DNA from: Thamnaconus septentrionalis
Taxonomy: Eukaryota; Chordata; Actinopteri; Tetraodontiformes; Monacanthidae
DNA: 64,000 bases
NCBI GenBank assembly: GCA_009823395.1
Contig: CM020513.1
Span: 15,948,501 to 16,012,500 of the forward strand
Reading direction: 5' to 3'
Shown here: one piece after another, positions 20,936 to 33,403 of the stretch
How positions within the stretch are numbered: the first letter of the stretch is position 1
Layout: each line of letters starts with the position of its first letter
Notes under the pieces: generated by a model
Told to the model about the DNA's origin: nothing
Seen by the model: the letters and a program-made list of their open reading frames with translations, nothing else
Databases searched by the model: none
Program-made: the position numbers and the translations under genes

Positions 20936-23784
20936 GTTAGAAGCACCACTGAAGGCCAGGGTCATAAACAGAATGTGCATGCACACACACACAAACACAC
21001 ACACACACGCACCCAACATGTGCACCCTGCATGCATCATTTACATATAATAGTGAGGTACTGTAGCAGGGATTAACTCTACACAGACACATTATTAGCCG
21101 AAGACTTGGGTGAGTTGTGGAGGCTGCAGAGAACCATCTTTCTTTCATTAGGCACGCAGGCCTCAAGGCATTTATTACACTGAGAGCAGGGCCTGTGTGG
21201 GCTGTACAGTAGGCACCACACTTGGCAGTGACTAATTCACTGCAGCAGCTTCAAATTATTTAGACTTTTCTCTTAATATCTTTCATCATGTTGCTTATTG
21301 AAGGAAACCTGATCCAAGGGAGCTCATTAGGTCAATGAATTGCAGGTACGATTGATGTGCTATCATTGAGTCAATAATTATTCAATTCTCTTCATCTTAG
21401 TGGTGCAGGATTTATATACTTTTTTTTAACCAGCGTCTACCTCATTTATGATGGTACTTATAAAACTGACAAGTGAGCTATTGACTCATTCATTTAGTTA
21501 TTATTATTTAATGAACGGGCATGTGGAATTCATTTGGAACACAAACCGATACAAAAATACCAGATTTAGACTTTCACTAAGCTTTTATTGGTTTTAATTC
21601 TTGGACTGCCGCTTCACAGGCTCAGTGTTTTGCAGCCCAGTGGGAGGAGCTGTCCATTACTGTGACACGTTGACAATTTTCTTTCTATCTTTGAAAAAAG
21701 GTATTTCATATCAGGCTGGTGGGGTCAGACGAAGAGACAGGTGCCGACAGGAAGTGATGGATGAGTCTCCTTTAAAAGGCCATGAGGGAAATAATAGACA
21801 GTCCAGTGACCTGACAATCTCTGCTTGAGCTCTGCTGTCCAAAGCTGTCGGCCTGAAAAATGTCACTAATTAGGAAGCACGCTAATGTAAAGGTACCCGC
21901 ACATTCGGTCCACAGTGCCAAAAGAACCACCACCAAATTGAAAAAGTTGCTGACATCCTTACTGTGATGGGAACGACAGTATTTCTATTCACAGAAAGAA
22001 AGTAAATGAAAACCTTTCATTGCAGTTTTTTTTTATACTTGTTTTTTTTCCCGTACGGATTCTAAAGCGGAATTAAAGGATTTGAATGGGTCCTATAATT
22101 TCATCCTTTTGCAGCCCACATAGTCAGTAGCAGACAGTTTCAATGGGATGCCTAATCTGGCCGTACATAAACAGCTCATTTACATGGTCACAGACACAAT
22201 AATTGCTCTTCCCCTGCGTCTTTTTTACATCAAACCAAATATGAAATCGGGTTGTTTTTTTTTTTTAAACCGCTGCCAGTGTGTGTAAACCTAAAACAGT
22301 TTGACAAAAAAACCTTTTCCATTATAGATTTTAATCAGTGGTAAGCTTATCAGTGGAGGCAGACTTGGCAAAACGTCCAATTTAAGAGAATACAAGGCCT
22401 TATTTACTTGCATGAGAAAACTTTTTGATTGAGACCTTTCAACTATGGCCATTATGAGATTCAGTCGTCTGACGCCAGCCCTGAGGAGAGAGTCAGAGCT
22501 GGAAACGGAGACCGTGAAGATGGAAAAGATAGTGCGAGACTGAGGGGTTGGTTGGGTTTTTGGTCAACAGAGCTCAGCCAGACGGGAAAACCATTGACCA
22601 AACATGACTGTCTGCCTCGAAGCCCCTCTGAGCCCGCGTCTCACGGCTCCAACTTGGAACACACTCACTTTTATGCTCATGAATATGAACGTGCAGTGAA
22701 ATACGCCTGCACGTGTCTGATTGCATTCAGTTTGTCTTGTTTCCTCCAAATCCAATGACTGCACACTGGTCTACGTTTTGGGCCTCAATCTGTGTAAGTG
22801 TTCTTTACCAAATGAAGGCCTGATTCTGTAGAAAGCAAAAAAACAGAATGATCAGTACTCATTTTTTCAGGCTGATGAGACGACTCAAGCACTAGATGCA
22901 GGCTAAGAATTGGGAAAAACACCAGTGTGACATCAGTGTGGTGAAGCCATAACTCACTGAGAAGCGGGGGCTGAGCCTGTGGGTGCCTCTCTCGTGGTTA
23001 TTAAAGCAAGACACACAGCAGAACCGCAGTGTCCACACATTAATAGGGAGAGGCAACAATACAAAAAGCCCCCTGTACTCACCGTTTATTTAGCTTTATT
23101 AAAAAATCCCTTTGCATTGGAAACTGGGCTGCTGCAGACCTTTGGTTTCAAGGACTAAGGCTGCCACAGGACGCAGAACCTTGTACAGATACTCATTACT
23201 GATTCTCCATAATCTACATGTGTGTGTATTTTTGATTGACCATGTGCTACCTTGGCCAGCCTAGATGTTGGAGAGGCCTAAATGGCATCAGACTGAGATT
23301 CAGCAGTGGCCCCAACGCTTTGATCCTCAGGCCGGCGCACACTTGATTTAGTGCGTCCACAAGTCGGGAGCTTGGCTGCGTGTTTCCAACACCCTAACAG
23401 GAATACCTCCCCGGCTCAGGCTATGGGCAGTATACCAGGCCGGAATAACAACCGTATGAAGCCAAAACCATAAGAATAGTTCCGTTTCTCACCACAGGCA
23501 TTTATAGCATACAGTAAACAGCAGGAGGAGTCGAAATAGCCACGTTTGCATCGACTCCCGTACAGGAGTCGACGGAAGGATTTTTGAGATTGGCCTTGTG
23601 GTGTTTTTCGGATCTCGCCAGTTGCCTCACAACCACTGGCATGTCTGTCCTTGTCCCTTTGCCCAAAACAGCCGTGTTTTTCAGTTTTTTTAGTCGCTCC
23701 ACACTTGACACCACTGACTTGGGGAGAGAGAGGTGGGAAAGAAAGCTGGCCAAGGACAGGGCCGCTTTGTTGGAGTGGGCTGGG

Positions 23785-23787
<3 letters not shown>
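20936..23787. other. gene-free stretch
   Basis: A loose CA-rich patch lies at 20980-21010 and a three-copy GGAGTCGA/TCGACTCC cluster at 23527-23572. Frames of about 110 codons (22429-22758) have no recognised motif. Confidence 0.45.
23551..23572. other. perfect 8-bp inverted repeat
   Basis: TCGACTCC (23551-23558), a six-base loop, then GGAGTCGA (23565-23572). A third copy of GGAGTCGA lies at 23527-23534. Function unknown; could be chance. Confidence 0.6.

Positions 23788-23815
<28 letters not shown>
23788..23815. repeat. (GT)14 microsatellite
   Basis: Pure 28-bp GT run. Confidence 0.96.
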
Positions 23816-24587
23816 ATGGTTACATAGTGGGAGGGTGTCGTGTACTCAGGATCCCAGTGTTCCAGGCTGGAGCCTCTGCGGCCTCCATCTGCAGCACCCA
23901 GCAGCTCTCTCTCCACCGCAGCACCAAACTGTCATCCACCTCCCATCCTTCATTGGGCGTTTTTGATTTTTTGTTTTGTGTCCACCATGCCAGCCTCTAA
24001 CTTTCCAAGTCCACTGGAAGAAGCCTTGAAGGCGGCTTTTGTTTTTGTTGAAAATGAAATGTTTTCATTCTTTGCTCCGGTGCCTCCACTCCTCTGCTTT
24101 GTTCCCCCTTCATCTCATCTTCTCGTATACAAACTATTTGAACTCCCGAATATGTTTATTTATATTTTCACGTAATATTTGATATCTTCCAGGCGTTCAG
24201 CTCTCTGCCGTCTGTGGGCAGAAAAAAAGCAGCCTTGCCGTCCTCCCAAATTTCATCCAGAAATTGTAAACTGTAAAAGTTTGTGTACGCTTTTATGATG
24301 GAACTATTTTTGTAAGTGTACAGCAAAGCGAGCCAGGTTCAACCTCCCCCTTTTGCCCTTTTGTGTCTTTTTATTGAAAGTGTAGTTGTTTGCCCTTTTT
24401 CCCTCCCAATGAAAACATTAGACCGGCACAAAGAAACAATGCAGGACTGTTATAACGTTGCTGTGAGTGACAGCCTTCCGCTGCCAGCTGGACACCCGAC
24501 ACGGCAGCATGTGACCAACAACAAATCTGCTTTTTATGTTCTTGTAGCAGCTCATTCCTCTGTTTGCAAACACATGGTCCCTGAGTC

Positions 24588-24625
24588 CTTCATGAGCTGA
24601 AGCCCTCTTCATGAGCTGAAGCAGC
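24588..24625. repeat. 19-bp tandem duplication
   Basis: CTTCATGAGCTGAAGC occurs twice head to tail with little divergence, a recent small slippage or duplication event. Confidence 0.8.
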
Positions 24626-25546
24626 GTGCCACTCTCATGACTTATTAGTTCTTAATGACCACAATATCCCCTGAATGAAAAACAAGCAAAGAGTTTCCAT
24701 AATGTGTCAGATGAGCAGTGAAAGCTGCCACCACTCGTAGGTGTGGCACTGCATCGTGCTGAGACCTATGCGATTCTGCGACTTCACATTTAATAAGACG
24801 TTTACTGCAATAACAATCAAGGAATGTTGTTTGCACCCACTAAGCAGGTAAGAGAAACAATGCAACTTGTCCTTTTTCCCTCAGCCATCCGAGGAAGTCC
24901 TCGTGAGAAAGGAAAAAACCTCCTGTTGGGCCAAAATGTTGCGCTTCCTGACTAATTCAACTCTTTGTGTGTCAGTGTTGCAATTTAGCTTTGTGTTCCG
25001 TCATGTTGAGATAAATGAATCAGTTGCATACGATTGAGTCATTTCCTTGATGGGACGTTGTTTATGCGAAAGGGGCCCGTTTTGACTTGAAATGCGTAAA
25101 AACTGGCCGAAACTGGTTTTCCTCTCAGATAGGAAAACACAGCTGAATTTTTATGGGTTGCAGTGGAGGAACAAGTTTGGGACTTCTGGTTTGAGAGGCA
25201 GCACGGCCAGCGACCGCTCTCTCACTCTAGCCGTCCAACTCACTTTAGACAAAGTTCACTGATATTGAAAACAGTGGAAGCGATGAGCGGTGCGACGGCA
25301 CTAATGCTGAGCTCAGTGTCTGTAATATATACAAAAAAATGTTTGCCAGAGCTTGATACAATGCAGACTGCTCGCTTGCAGTGCCGCACTTGAAATGTAA
25401 TCGGAGGATCCGTCATAAATCGAGCTGGTGCCGCATCAATATTTCTATGACACAGCCAGCTTGAAATGTTCTTTTTTTCTTTCCCCAGTTTTCTTTGCAA
25501 AGCTTCTTTTAACCTCAGCCAACTCGTGCGTAGAAGTTGGGACACT

Positions 25547-25578
25547 ATGACGGTCGCTGTCATCGTGACGACCGTCAT
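25547..25578. other. perfect 10-bp inverted repeat
   Basis: ATGACGGTCG (25547-25556) pairs with CGACCGTCAT (25569-25578) across a 12-base loop. Two CpG per arm is unusual in this CpG-poor surrounding. Confidence 0.7.
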
Positions 25579-27179
25579 CGTAAGGGGGCAGCGACTCTTT
25601 ATTGTCTCTTCACAGACAGCAATAATCTAGATTTATCTTTCGACCTCGGCCTAAACGCTCAGAGTTATGATTAAAATGGGGAGAACTCTAGTAAGCCTTT
25701 TCTGGGCCTTCGACAGAAGGAAATTATGACGAAAGTGGGACCGCGGCTGGCCGAACATTGGACATTATATTAAGTGGACAAGTCCAGTGGATATCCCAGG
25801 ATGGATTGCCGTAAGAAGGTATTTCCTGCAAGCGGATAGACGGCTTAGAGTGAGTGATGTGGAGGGCTTTAACGGCCCTGACAGGCTTCTCCACTCTGCT
25901 TGTATGTTGAGACCGCTAAAGTCTGCAGTCATCTTGTCCTTTTCCATGTTCTCAATGGAATAGATTGACTGCCAGCTACGACCACACTATCAATTAAGCG
26001 TCCTCATTAGGGCCATTTAGAGTCTCCAAGTCCTCACTGGTAGTGCGTCTTTTTTGTTTTCTCACTCAGCGCCTACTGTTTCCAGAAGCCTTCAACTGTT
26101 GACTATTATGAGTAAACTCTTGGATGTTCTTCTCCCTTTCTCCAAGCTCCTTCAACGCTCTTTAATGTGTTTAGCCATAGAGAATGTTTTCATGATGTCA
26201 GCCTACAGTGCTTGTACAGGCCTCAGCTCGCTCTGACCATGACCTGATAACTTAATTCTTCTTCAGATTGGAGATACTCCACTGCAGTGTTTGTTAAAGC
26301 CATTTGGTTTCTCTAAACAGAAATTGTTGCCTCTCGTCGAAGAGAAGCAACGCGTTGGTCAGAGAACAATGACGAGTGACCAAATGTACAATGATCCTCT
26401 GTGTTTGAAAACTTGTTTTTTCCCCCAGGAGTGCATACCTTTACATAATCTGAGGCCACATGGTGCTCAAGGCAGTGCAGACATGGATGTGATTGATTAC
26501 TTGTGTACAGTGTCGAGAGGCTTTTAAATGGAAGCAAACTGGACTCTATGTGTGTGTGACTTCATCAAAAATGCTTAAGATTAATAATTCTGGCAGCGGT
26601 TTCTATTTTGGTCTTTGCTCGGCCGTCTTAGTTCACTCAGATGCATCACTGTGAGCAGACGTCCCGACTAAGGTCACTAAGGCGCTAGGAATAAAGAGGA
26701 TTCGTGCTTTCTCCTTGCAGCTCTTCACTAGAACAAAAGTTCCTGTAAAGGATCACAGTTTCCAGTCTTGTCTGACAGTTTGTGAGTTTTCTTTGGTTCA
26801 GTGAAGTGATGCAGTAAATTACTCTTTTAATGAAATGCCAAATGCTTTATGGAACAAAAAAGATATTAGTTTAAACCTGGATTTCTTATTCTGTCCAAAC
26901 AAATGTGCAAAAAGTCAAAGACACTTGTGTGATAATGACATATGGTGAAAAGATGGGGCAAATCTTCTTGGCGAAGCTGGAAGACACATGTGTTGCAGAG
27001 CCTGTAGATCCACAGCTCAGTGGTCCAACTGTATCCAACCCACATAATGCCAAGGAACTCCACTTCCTCCATCCAGTGAAGCAGTCACACACATTCATGT
27101 GCATTATGTACATTTATAAATGCATATTCCATTCTGAAAGGACTAAAATGCTTTTTTGTGTATGTGTGTTGTGTGTGCA

Positions 27180-27270
27180 TGTGTTTTGGTATATACGCAC
27201 AACAGACAAGGAGACAGACAAGCAAGCTAATATAGGAGAAAAAGAACATAACTGTTCAAGTGCTGTTATT
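27180..27270 (+). repeat. dispersed TG-linked module, copy B
   Basis: Follows a short degenerate TG-rich segment (27150-27185). It carries the same ordered phrases as copy A: TTTTGGTATATACGCACAAC, GAGACAGACAAGCAAGC and AGGAGAAAAAGAACATAAC. About 80% identical to copy A over 66 gap-free bases. Similarity fades after about 27270. Confidence 0.65.
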
Positions 27271-27334
27271 GGAAGAGTTTGCATGTTGGAGTGGAGGTAA
27301 ATTGGCTTGTTCCAAATGATCCGTAGGTGTCAGT

Positions 27335-27410
27335 GTGGATGCTTGTTTGTCTGTATGTGTGTGTTGACCCTGTGACGAACTGGTGACTTGCCCAGACCCT
27401 CCTTCACCTT
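27335..27410 (+). mobile_element. degraded interspersed-repeat fragment
   Basis: GATGCTTGTTTGTCTGTATG, then GACCCTGTGACGAACTGG and TGACTTGCCCAGACCCT follow the order of a very common fish repeat phrase (…TCTATGTGTGGCCCTGTGA…ACTGGCGACCTGTCCAGGG…). Only this core is left. The family assignment is from memory, and the usual downstream GGATAGGCTCCAGC part is absent. Confidence 0.45.
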
Positions 27411-27436
27411 GAGACAGCTTGATTGTGGGTTGAGAA

Positions 27437-27482
27437 GTAGGTTAATGTTCAGGTTAAGGTTAAAGTTAAGGTTGAGGTTGGG
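27437..27482 (+). repeat. GGTTAA-rich degenerate short tandem array
   Basis: Runs of GGTTAA/GGTTAAAG/GGTTGA units in about 45 bp. They resemble but do not match vertebrate telomere units (TTAGGG), so this is a degenerate simple repeat rather than an interstitial telomere. Confidence 0.65.
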
Positions 27483-28034
27483 GTCAAGATCGGGGTGAGG
27501 CCTCGGCCGTGGAAACAAACAGGTCAGTGCGAGTCCTCACATGATGGAGAACATGGAATGTTCTATGTTGTTGTTTTCAAGGTTATATATTTGTGTTCCT
27601 TAAATTCAAAAACTCTTGAAGACACTTGAGGATTGTTTTTCAATATGGGACAACACAGAACACACAGCAAACAATATACCAAACACATTAATATATTTCT
27701 GAGGGCCTATTGTATGAAAGTGTACGTATGTACTTTTACCTTAGTTGATGGTTAGCTTACCGACAGTCAGATCTGCTGTGGTGTGTGTGATTAATGGCCT
27801 GTCTGCTAATGCGTTAATGGTGTGTATTCTTGTTAAACCAGGTCTGTGCTGCTCGCTCAGGCGAATTGTAATGCGGTAATGGTTCTTTTTCGTCCCGTCA
27901 GGAAAACAAGTAATGGAGTCACTCAGGTGTGTTTGAGAGCAACCTGCTCTGGACCTACTGGGACAGGGGCTGGTGGAACGCACTCAAAACCAGATGGACC
28001 TCTAAGGGAGCGGGGACTGTGGAGTTCTGTAGCA

Positions 28035-28050
28035 TTTTTTTTTTTTTTTT
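28035..28050. repeat. poly-T tract
   Basis: Sixteen T residues. Confidence 0.9.
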
Positions 28051-29456
28051 CCAATAGCATGTGCTGGCCTTATTTGTGCGGCCTTGAGTTTGATACACCG
28101 ACCCCTGGGAAACGTTATATTACGTTATAGGCAACAATTTATTTTGGAAAAGATTTGATTTGAACGGCAAGGGTTTCTCTGCTCACTATTAAGGGAGGCG
28201 GGGAGGGGGGGGATTACGTTGCCCCTTATCAGCAGTGTTGCGACGCTCTGTTCCTGGAATCTCGATAAACAAATGAGCATCAGATTGTTTAAATCTCTCC
28301 CTCTTAGAAAAAAAAGAGAAAGAAAAAAACTTGCTGTGGTTGGAAGTTTCCACTTTGTCTCCTCTATTTTCATTGGTCAAAAATCGATGCCGACATCCTT
28401 GACATTTCAGTTTTCCTCGCAGTCAGCAGTCGACATGGGTGATGAGACGCTAAGTAATGAGGTTTCGAAGCAAACTGCAGGAATCATCCTTTCTGAGGAA
28501 ATGGGAAAAACATGTGCTTGTTCTAAATAAATAACAATATTCCCAGAGAAGTGCAACAAATTGCATGTGGTGTGTATGTCTCCTTGTACTCTGTGTGAGG
28601 GTATCTTAACAGTCTTTGGGGTTTTGTTGCCCTATTGTTTATGTATATATTATATTAACGTGAGCTTCAGATTACCCCCACCACTAACTAGCGGCTGGAC
28701 AGCTTTTGTCTCCAACATTACAGGCTCACTTCTTGTCGGTCTCCCAGTCTCCCCAAGCACTTTGGCACGATGACGCAGCACAAAATGCAAAATACACTCC
28801 ATTCCCAAACAAAATATGCTCACCAGCCATGCTGCTATTCTCATAACTCACTGTTGCAAATTAGCTGTTGACAAATAAAATTTAATGGAGAAGTTGTTGG
28901 TGAGTTCTTTGTTTGTGTAACATTACATGAAAGTCATGTTTGTGGTTGCCAGACTTTCGTTGTAGCACAGGGTTGGTTGTGAGGAACGGGTCAAAAAAGA
29001 TTCAAATGATTCACTCGATAAGGTTAGAGGCTGATTAAACACAGAACATGAAGGAATTTAAGATAAGTTATAGGAGGGGGAGTAGTGGGAGGAGGGGGAG
29101 GGACAACGGCTGACTGACAGCCGTGTCTTCACACTCTGCCTCCAGTGAGCCTCCTTCCGTCTGTGTGCCTTGGACCTTCAGCAGGTTCTCCACAGCCGCC
29201 CCAGTGTACGTGTCCACAGGGTGTGAAAACATTCCTGTTATCGCGATGGAAAACTCTTCCAGCTGTCATCAGATGGCAGGAAATATTATGAGTCCGTCTG
29301 CCGCCGAGTGTCTGTTACTCAGGGACAATCCTGCTATGTTTATTTTCTGAAACCGTAGACGCTCGGCCTTCCACATCACACAGACCAGGATCCCCGAGCC
29401 ACAGCATTGACCTCACTACTGTTTCCGCATGTGGATGAGCTTTAGGGAAAGTTAGT

Positions 29457-29494
29457 AGTGTGTGTGTGTGTGTGTCCGTGTGTGGGGGGGGGGG
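29457..29494. repeat. (GT)n with G11 run
   Basis: GT run, a CC interruption, then GTGTG into 11 consecutive G (29484-29494). Confidence 0.93.
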
Positions 29495-31766
29495 CTTTCT
29501 TTTCGCAGCAGCGTATATGAAGAAGGGGGAAACTACCTTTAAGATTAGCGGGGGATCAGTGAAAGGATGAACAGAATTACAACAACATGGAAAAGCTGAT
29601 GTTAAAGCTCCAAAACTGACAAGATTACTGTCATGTGTTTAGTCTGAAGCAGCAGAGGAGTCAGTCACTGTATATATATTCTCTAATCCCGCCAAGTAAG
29701 TTCAGAGTCACGCTCATCAAGAAATGATGCAAACTGAGGCAGTGGGTGTTTTCATCAGTACGTCTTGCCTTCTGTATTGTTTACTCAGGTCTAATTTTCC
29801 GAGCATCTGCTGTGTTTGCGGTAGTGCAGCGGGGACTCAATGGCTGCACGTTTAAGTCGTATTTCATCTCTTTTGAAGACGTTCTGAATTGGCTTCCTGC
29901 CTTGCAATCCATGAGCTGTTGTTGTTTTGGAATTTTCCTCTCCAAGGTTGTTGGAGGCTTTCCACCCGTCGTATTTTATGAGCTTTGAGGAAAGTGGTAA
30001 TGGGCATCCTCTGTAATCGATAAACTGTGATTCTTGTTTTAAAAGCAGAAGAGGGTGGAAAACAAAAATCGATGATGTTGGCCGTTGCAGTCAAGTGTAG
30101 CAGTGTGGAGGGGGTGGAGGTGTTTCCCTCTCAAGGCCAACAGTTTGAGCCTGTATCACCAAGCAAGATGAACTGTTCCTTGCTTACTGGCCTTATCCAG
30201 GGTTGACTTACCCTGACAATAGTCAAACAGGATAATCGGTATCACAACGCTGGTTATCAACTCGGTATATTGCTGTCAAGACCTGTGGACGCCCTCGTAG
30301 CAGCCGCCAGGAGGAGACAAAATAAGTGGCAACTCACCACAGACAGTATGAATGCGTAATTGTGAAATAGCGACATCTGACACTGATCACACCGTGAATC
30401 CAATATATTTGTGGAAATAAATTAAATGTATTACCATTACCACACACACAGAAACACACAGATACAAGGACATAAACATAACCACATAGAGGAAAAGGTG
30501 AGGGCAGCTTCCAAACGACTATCAGCCGCAGCCTCTCAAGTTACAGGAGCAAATTTTCCAAATCAGCGTTTCCTCCTGTTTCCTCCTCTTTGGCATCTTT
30601 GCATTTGGAATCCTGTCACATGTTTCCATTTGGCTACAGAGGGACTGTAGATCATTCAACCCGTTCAGCAACTGCTTTAAAAACACTTTAGCCATTTACA
30701 TGGTGTTTGGACTGCAGGTAATCGTCCAACCTCACAGTAATTCATTTGTTTTAGAAAACAAATAACAGCCCAGGAGCTGTCTAGTATTCAAAAAAAGATA
30801 GACATATGTTTTTTTAACTTCAAAATAAATATATTTCAAACTTTTTTTTCAATTTAAAACATAAAATATGTCATTGTTAGGAGGATTTATTACTGTTTAA
30901 GATGTTATTTTTTAGTAAAGACATGAAAAGGTCCCATTTTATTTAAAATCCATTTTACCAGTGTATCAATCAAACCCTGTCCAGCAGACTGTCCATTCAC
31001 ATGTTGTGTGCCAATATCTTTGGCCAATCAGATTGCTGCCACCCATGGAGCTGCTACTGGCTGAGGCTAATAATTGGGTGCTTGTGAGCACAGACAGGTG
31101 AACGTACACAGTGAGGATAAAAATATAGAATAAGGAGAATAATATAGAAGACAAATCTTGTACGCTTTTCAAAAAATGTCCATGTCCAGCCCTGCTTGCA
31201 AAGATGTTTTGTCACTTTCCAAAAGGAAGACAATACAACCAGGAGGATGAAACATGCTGGAGATCCAGATAGCTTGAGGGATTGTGAAGTGTGAAAGTCT
31301 GCTCCAGTGGAGGTTGGGGTAGAAGACAAAGATCTGAAACAGTCAAATGTGGGACCTTCTAGTTAAAAAAAAAGGACCATGTGCGTTCGTTCAACAGTGT
31401 TCTGAGCCTGGCGTCCTCTAAACAAACAAAGACTCTGTTACAGTGGCGCTGACGCCGTAGATCCTGAACCTTTATGAGAGCGCTGAAAAGGCCTGCTGGT
31501 GGGAATGTGTGCAGATGGAAGGTGGTCAGCAGAGGCTACTGGGCAGATGACAGCGAGTCCTCCTGTGGGAAGAGAAGCCTAGTGATGAGGGCAACAGGCG
31601 AGAGAAGCTTTGAAGAGAGAGGACACGACCCGTCTATGTAAACTGGGGCGATCGCCGACAGATGGAAAGCCTGAAGTCACTGGCAGAAGATCGCGGCTGC
31701 TCCTTCTCAGGATGCTCTGATTTTCCTTTCTGCAACATGCTTCAGCGCATTCCCGCCTTGATTTGG

Positions 31767-32456
31767 GGTGAATTCCAATTCCTCCCTTAACCCTCAATCT
31801 CAACCCTCAATCTCAGAAATGCGCGCTCCCGCGAAGTGCAAGTGCTGTCCCGATTCTCAGAACGTCAAGTTGAGGGACAAGTTTAAGGGCTGTATCGCCC
31901 TCAATATTGAGATTCTCCGGCACCACCCTTGGGAGTAAGGGCTACCCAGAAGGCATTGTGTATTTTCGCCAAGACATCTTCGAAAAATGGCGATGAAAAA
32001 AACGAGCTACAAATGGAAGTATTTTCTTAGTTAATAAAGATATAAATATTACGAAACCATTTTATTGTCTTAGTTTAAGACTTTTTTATGGATTATTGAC
32101 ATTGTGACATTTATTTATTTTTAACTTTACGATGTTTGTCAGCCGGACCAGCGGTCCCGGCTTCACGTTACTTGTATACCTCGTTTTGTAGCGACGGAGG
32201 ACTTCTTTTTCGTCGTCATCTTTTTCGGCTCCTTCTTCTTCATCGTCGGCGTCGTCTTCTTGACAGACTGGACGAAGCTTTGGCGTAAGGCCGCCCCCCA
32301 CAGTCTGAAGACGTAACTGCACTTAAGGGGTGTCCCATTTCTAAGTCACAAGATAGCCCTTACACTTATTTTTGAGGGCCAAGATTGAGGGCCAAAGATT
32401 GAGGGTTAAGGGCGAGGGTTGAGATTGAGGAGCTAAGGGAAGAATTGGAATTGGCC
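31767..32456. mobile_element. 690-bp inverted-repeat DNA transposon, non-autonomous
   Basis: The left end reads GGTGAATTCCAATTCCTCCC. The reverse complement of the right end reads GGCCAATTCCAATTCTTCCC. Behind each end lie several copies of CCCTCAATCT/CAACCCTC, in opposite orientations at the two ends, giving arms of 40 bp or more with subterminal motif arrays. Directly outside both ends is TTTGG (31762-31766 and 32457-32461), a possible 5-bp target duplication. The interior includes AAATGGCGATG phrases and an acidic minus-strand frame. The termini do not match Tc1 (TA), hAT (8-bp duplication) or piggyBac (TTAA) rules, so the superfamily is left open. It looks complete and fairly young. Confidence 0.65.
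32086..32322 (-). other. acidic 78-codon frame inside the 690-bp element
   Basis: A minus-strand frame starting at 32322 has an Asp/Glu-rich centre (EDDADDEEEGAEKDDDEKE) followed by a basic RRYKTRY segment. It may be a leftover exon of a parent transposon gene or a by-product of a TCGTC/TTCTTC-rich patch. No transposase motif (DDE, zinc finger, THAP) is visible. Confidence 0.2.
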
Positions 32457-33346
32457 TTTGGTCACTGACGTGTTGAGTCATGCTACATGCGCAGCGCCTA
32501 TACTTTCCCAAGGCTGCACTTTGATAAATCCTTGACAAAAAGAGCAACATATCACTCCCAGGATGCCTTCAGCCTGTGGCTCCATCACAGAGAAGATAAC
32601 CTACTTTTCTTCTGAGATCAAAGATATACACTTGACCCATGTGTAAAAGTGAAAAGACTAAAACAAAAACGCGCAAACATCCAATTGGTTTTTTCTCTTT
32701 CACTGTTTCAAAATCAAACACTCTCCGTTGTTTCAACTTTTCACTTGACAAAATATCTTGTTTGTTTCTTTTCACGTTCACATCATGCAACTCAAGCAAC
32801 ACAAAACCTGACAACACGTAAAAGCTAAACTTAAACTTAGACAGCACAAAAGTTGTGTCAGCTCTTTGAAAATATTCCATTTTAGTTTGTCAAAGCGTGC
32901 ACACAGTTGCAAACCAAATATATAAGCCACACCACAAATTCAAAAGCTGGAAAAATGGGTTTTTCATAGATTATAAACATCTAAGGAGGTGAGCAACGCC
33001 AATTTTCTTTTCCAATGTTGTTTACGGCCTCACTGCGCGTCGGATTAGCCCGTTTCATTTTCCTCTCTTGCCTGATTTAGTTTTGTTTGGAAATCAACAG
33101 GCTAGAATTTGAAATGAGTCAAGTGAGAAGTATCCCAGTTTGCCAGTGGAAGGCAGAGGAGGGCTGGTGAAAGTAAACAGCAACACATGACAAGGTTAAC
33201 TGCTTTCCATAAATACTTTGCGCTCACAGGCAAACTGTGCTGAAGGACGAGCTTTGGCCTTGGGATCACCAGGACTTTCTTCACTTTGTAATTTGTCTTC
33301 CGCAAATAGTCCATGTTGTTCAAATGTAGCTGCACCCCCCACCCCT

Positions 33347-33348
<2 letters not shown>

Positions 33349-33402
<54 letters not shown>
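33349..33402. repeat. (CA)27 microsatellite
   Basis: Pure CA array preceded by a C-rich CACCCCCCACCCCTC patch. Confidence 0.97.

Positions 33403-33403
<1 letters not shown>

Larger units (their letters stand above)
23816..27179. other. gene-free stretch
   Basis: Holds a 19-bp tandem duplication at 24588-24625 and a 10-bp inverted repeat at 25547-25578. A donor-like CAG|GTAAGA near 24848 lacks an acceptor. Frames on both strands at 26866-27300 are fairly long but have no recognised motif. Confidence 0.45.
27483..31761. other. gene-free stretch with minor simple repeats
   Basis: Poly-T at 28035-28050, a TG/G tract at 29457-29494, and a purine-rich GGAGGGGGAG patch near 29070-29105. Frames of up to 103 codons show no known domain. 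Confidence 0.45.

Noticed and set aside
20657..21166. 169-codon minus-strand frame
   Set aside because: Runs through the TG array as Thr-His repeat; no domain elsewhere.
24830..24856. Exon end at CAG|GTAAGA near 24848
   Set aside because: No credible acceptor upstream in an open frame.
26866..27300. Overlapping frames on both strands, up to 131 codons
   Set aside because: The plus-strand frame ends inside the TG-linked repeat module, and none has a recognisable motif.
27437..27482. Interstitial telomere repeat
   Set aside because: Units are GGTTAA/GGTTGA variants, not TTAGGG, and the array is only about 45 bp.
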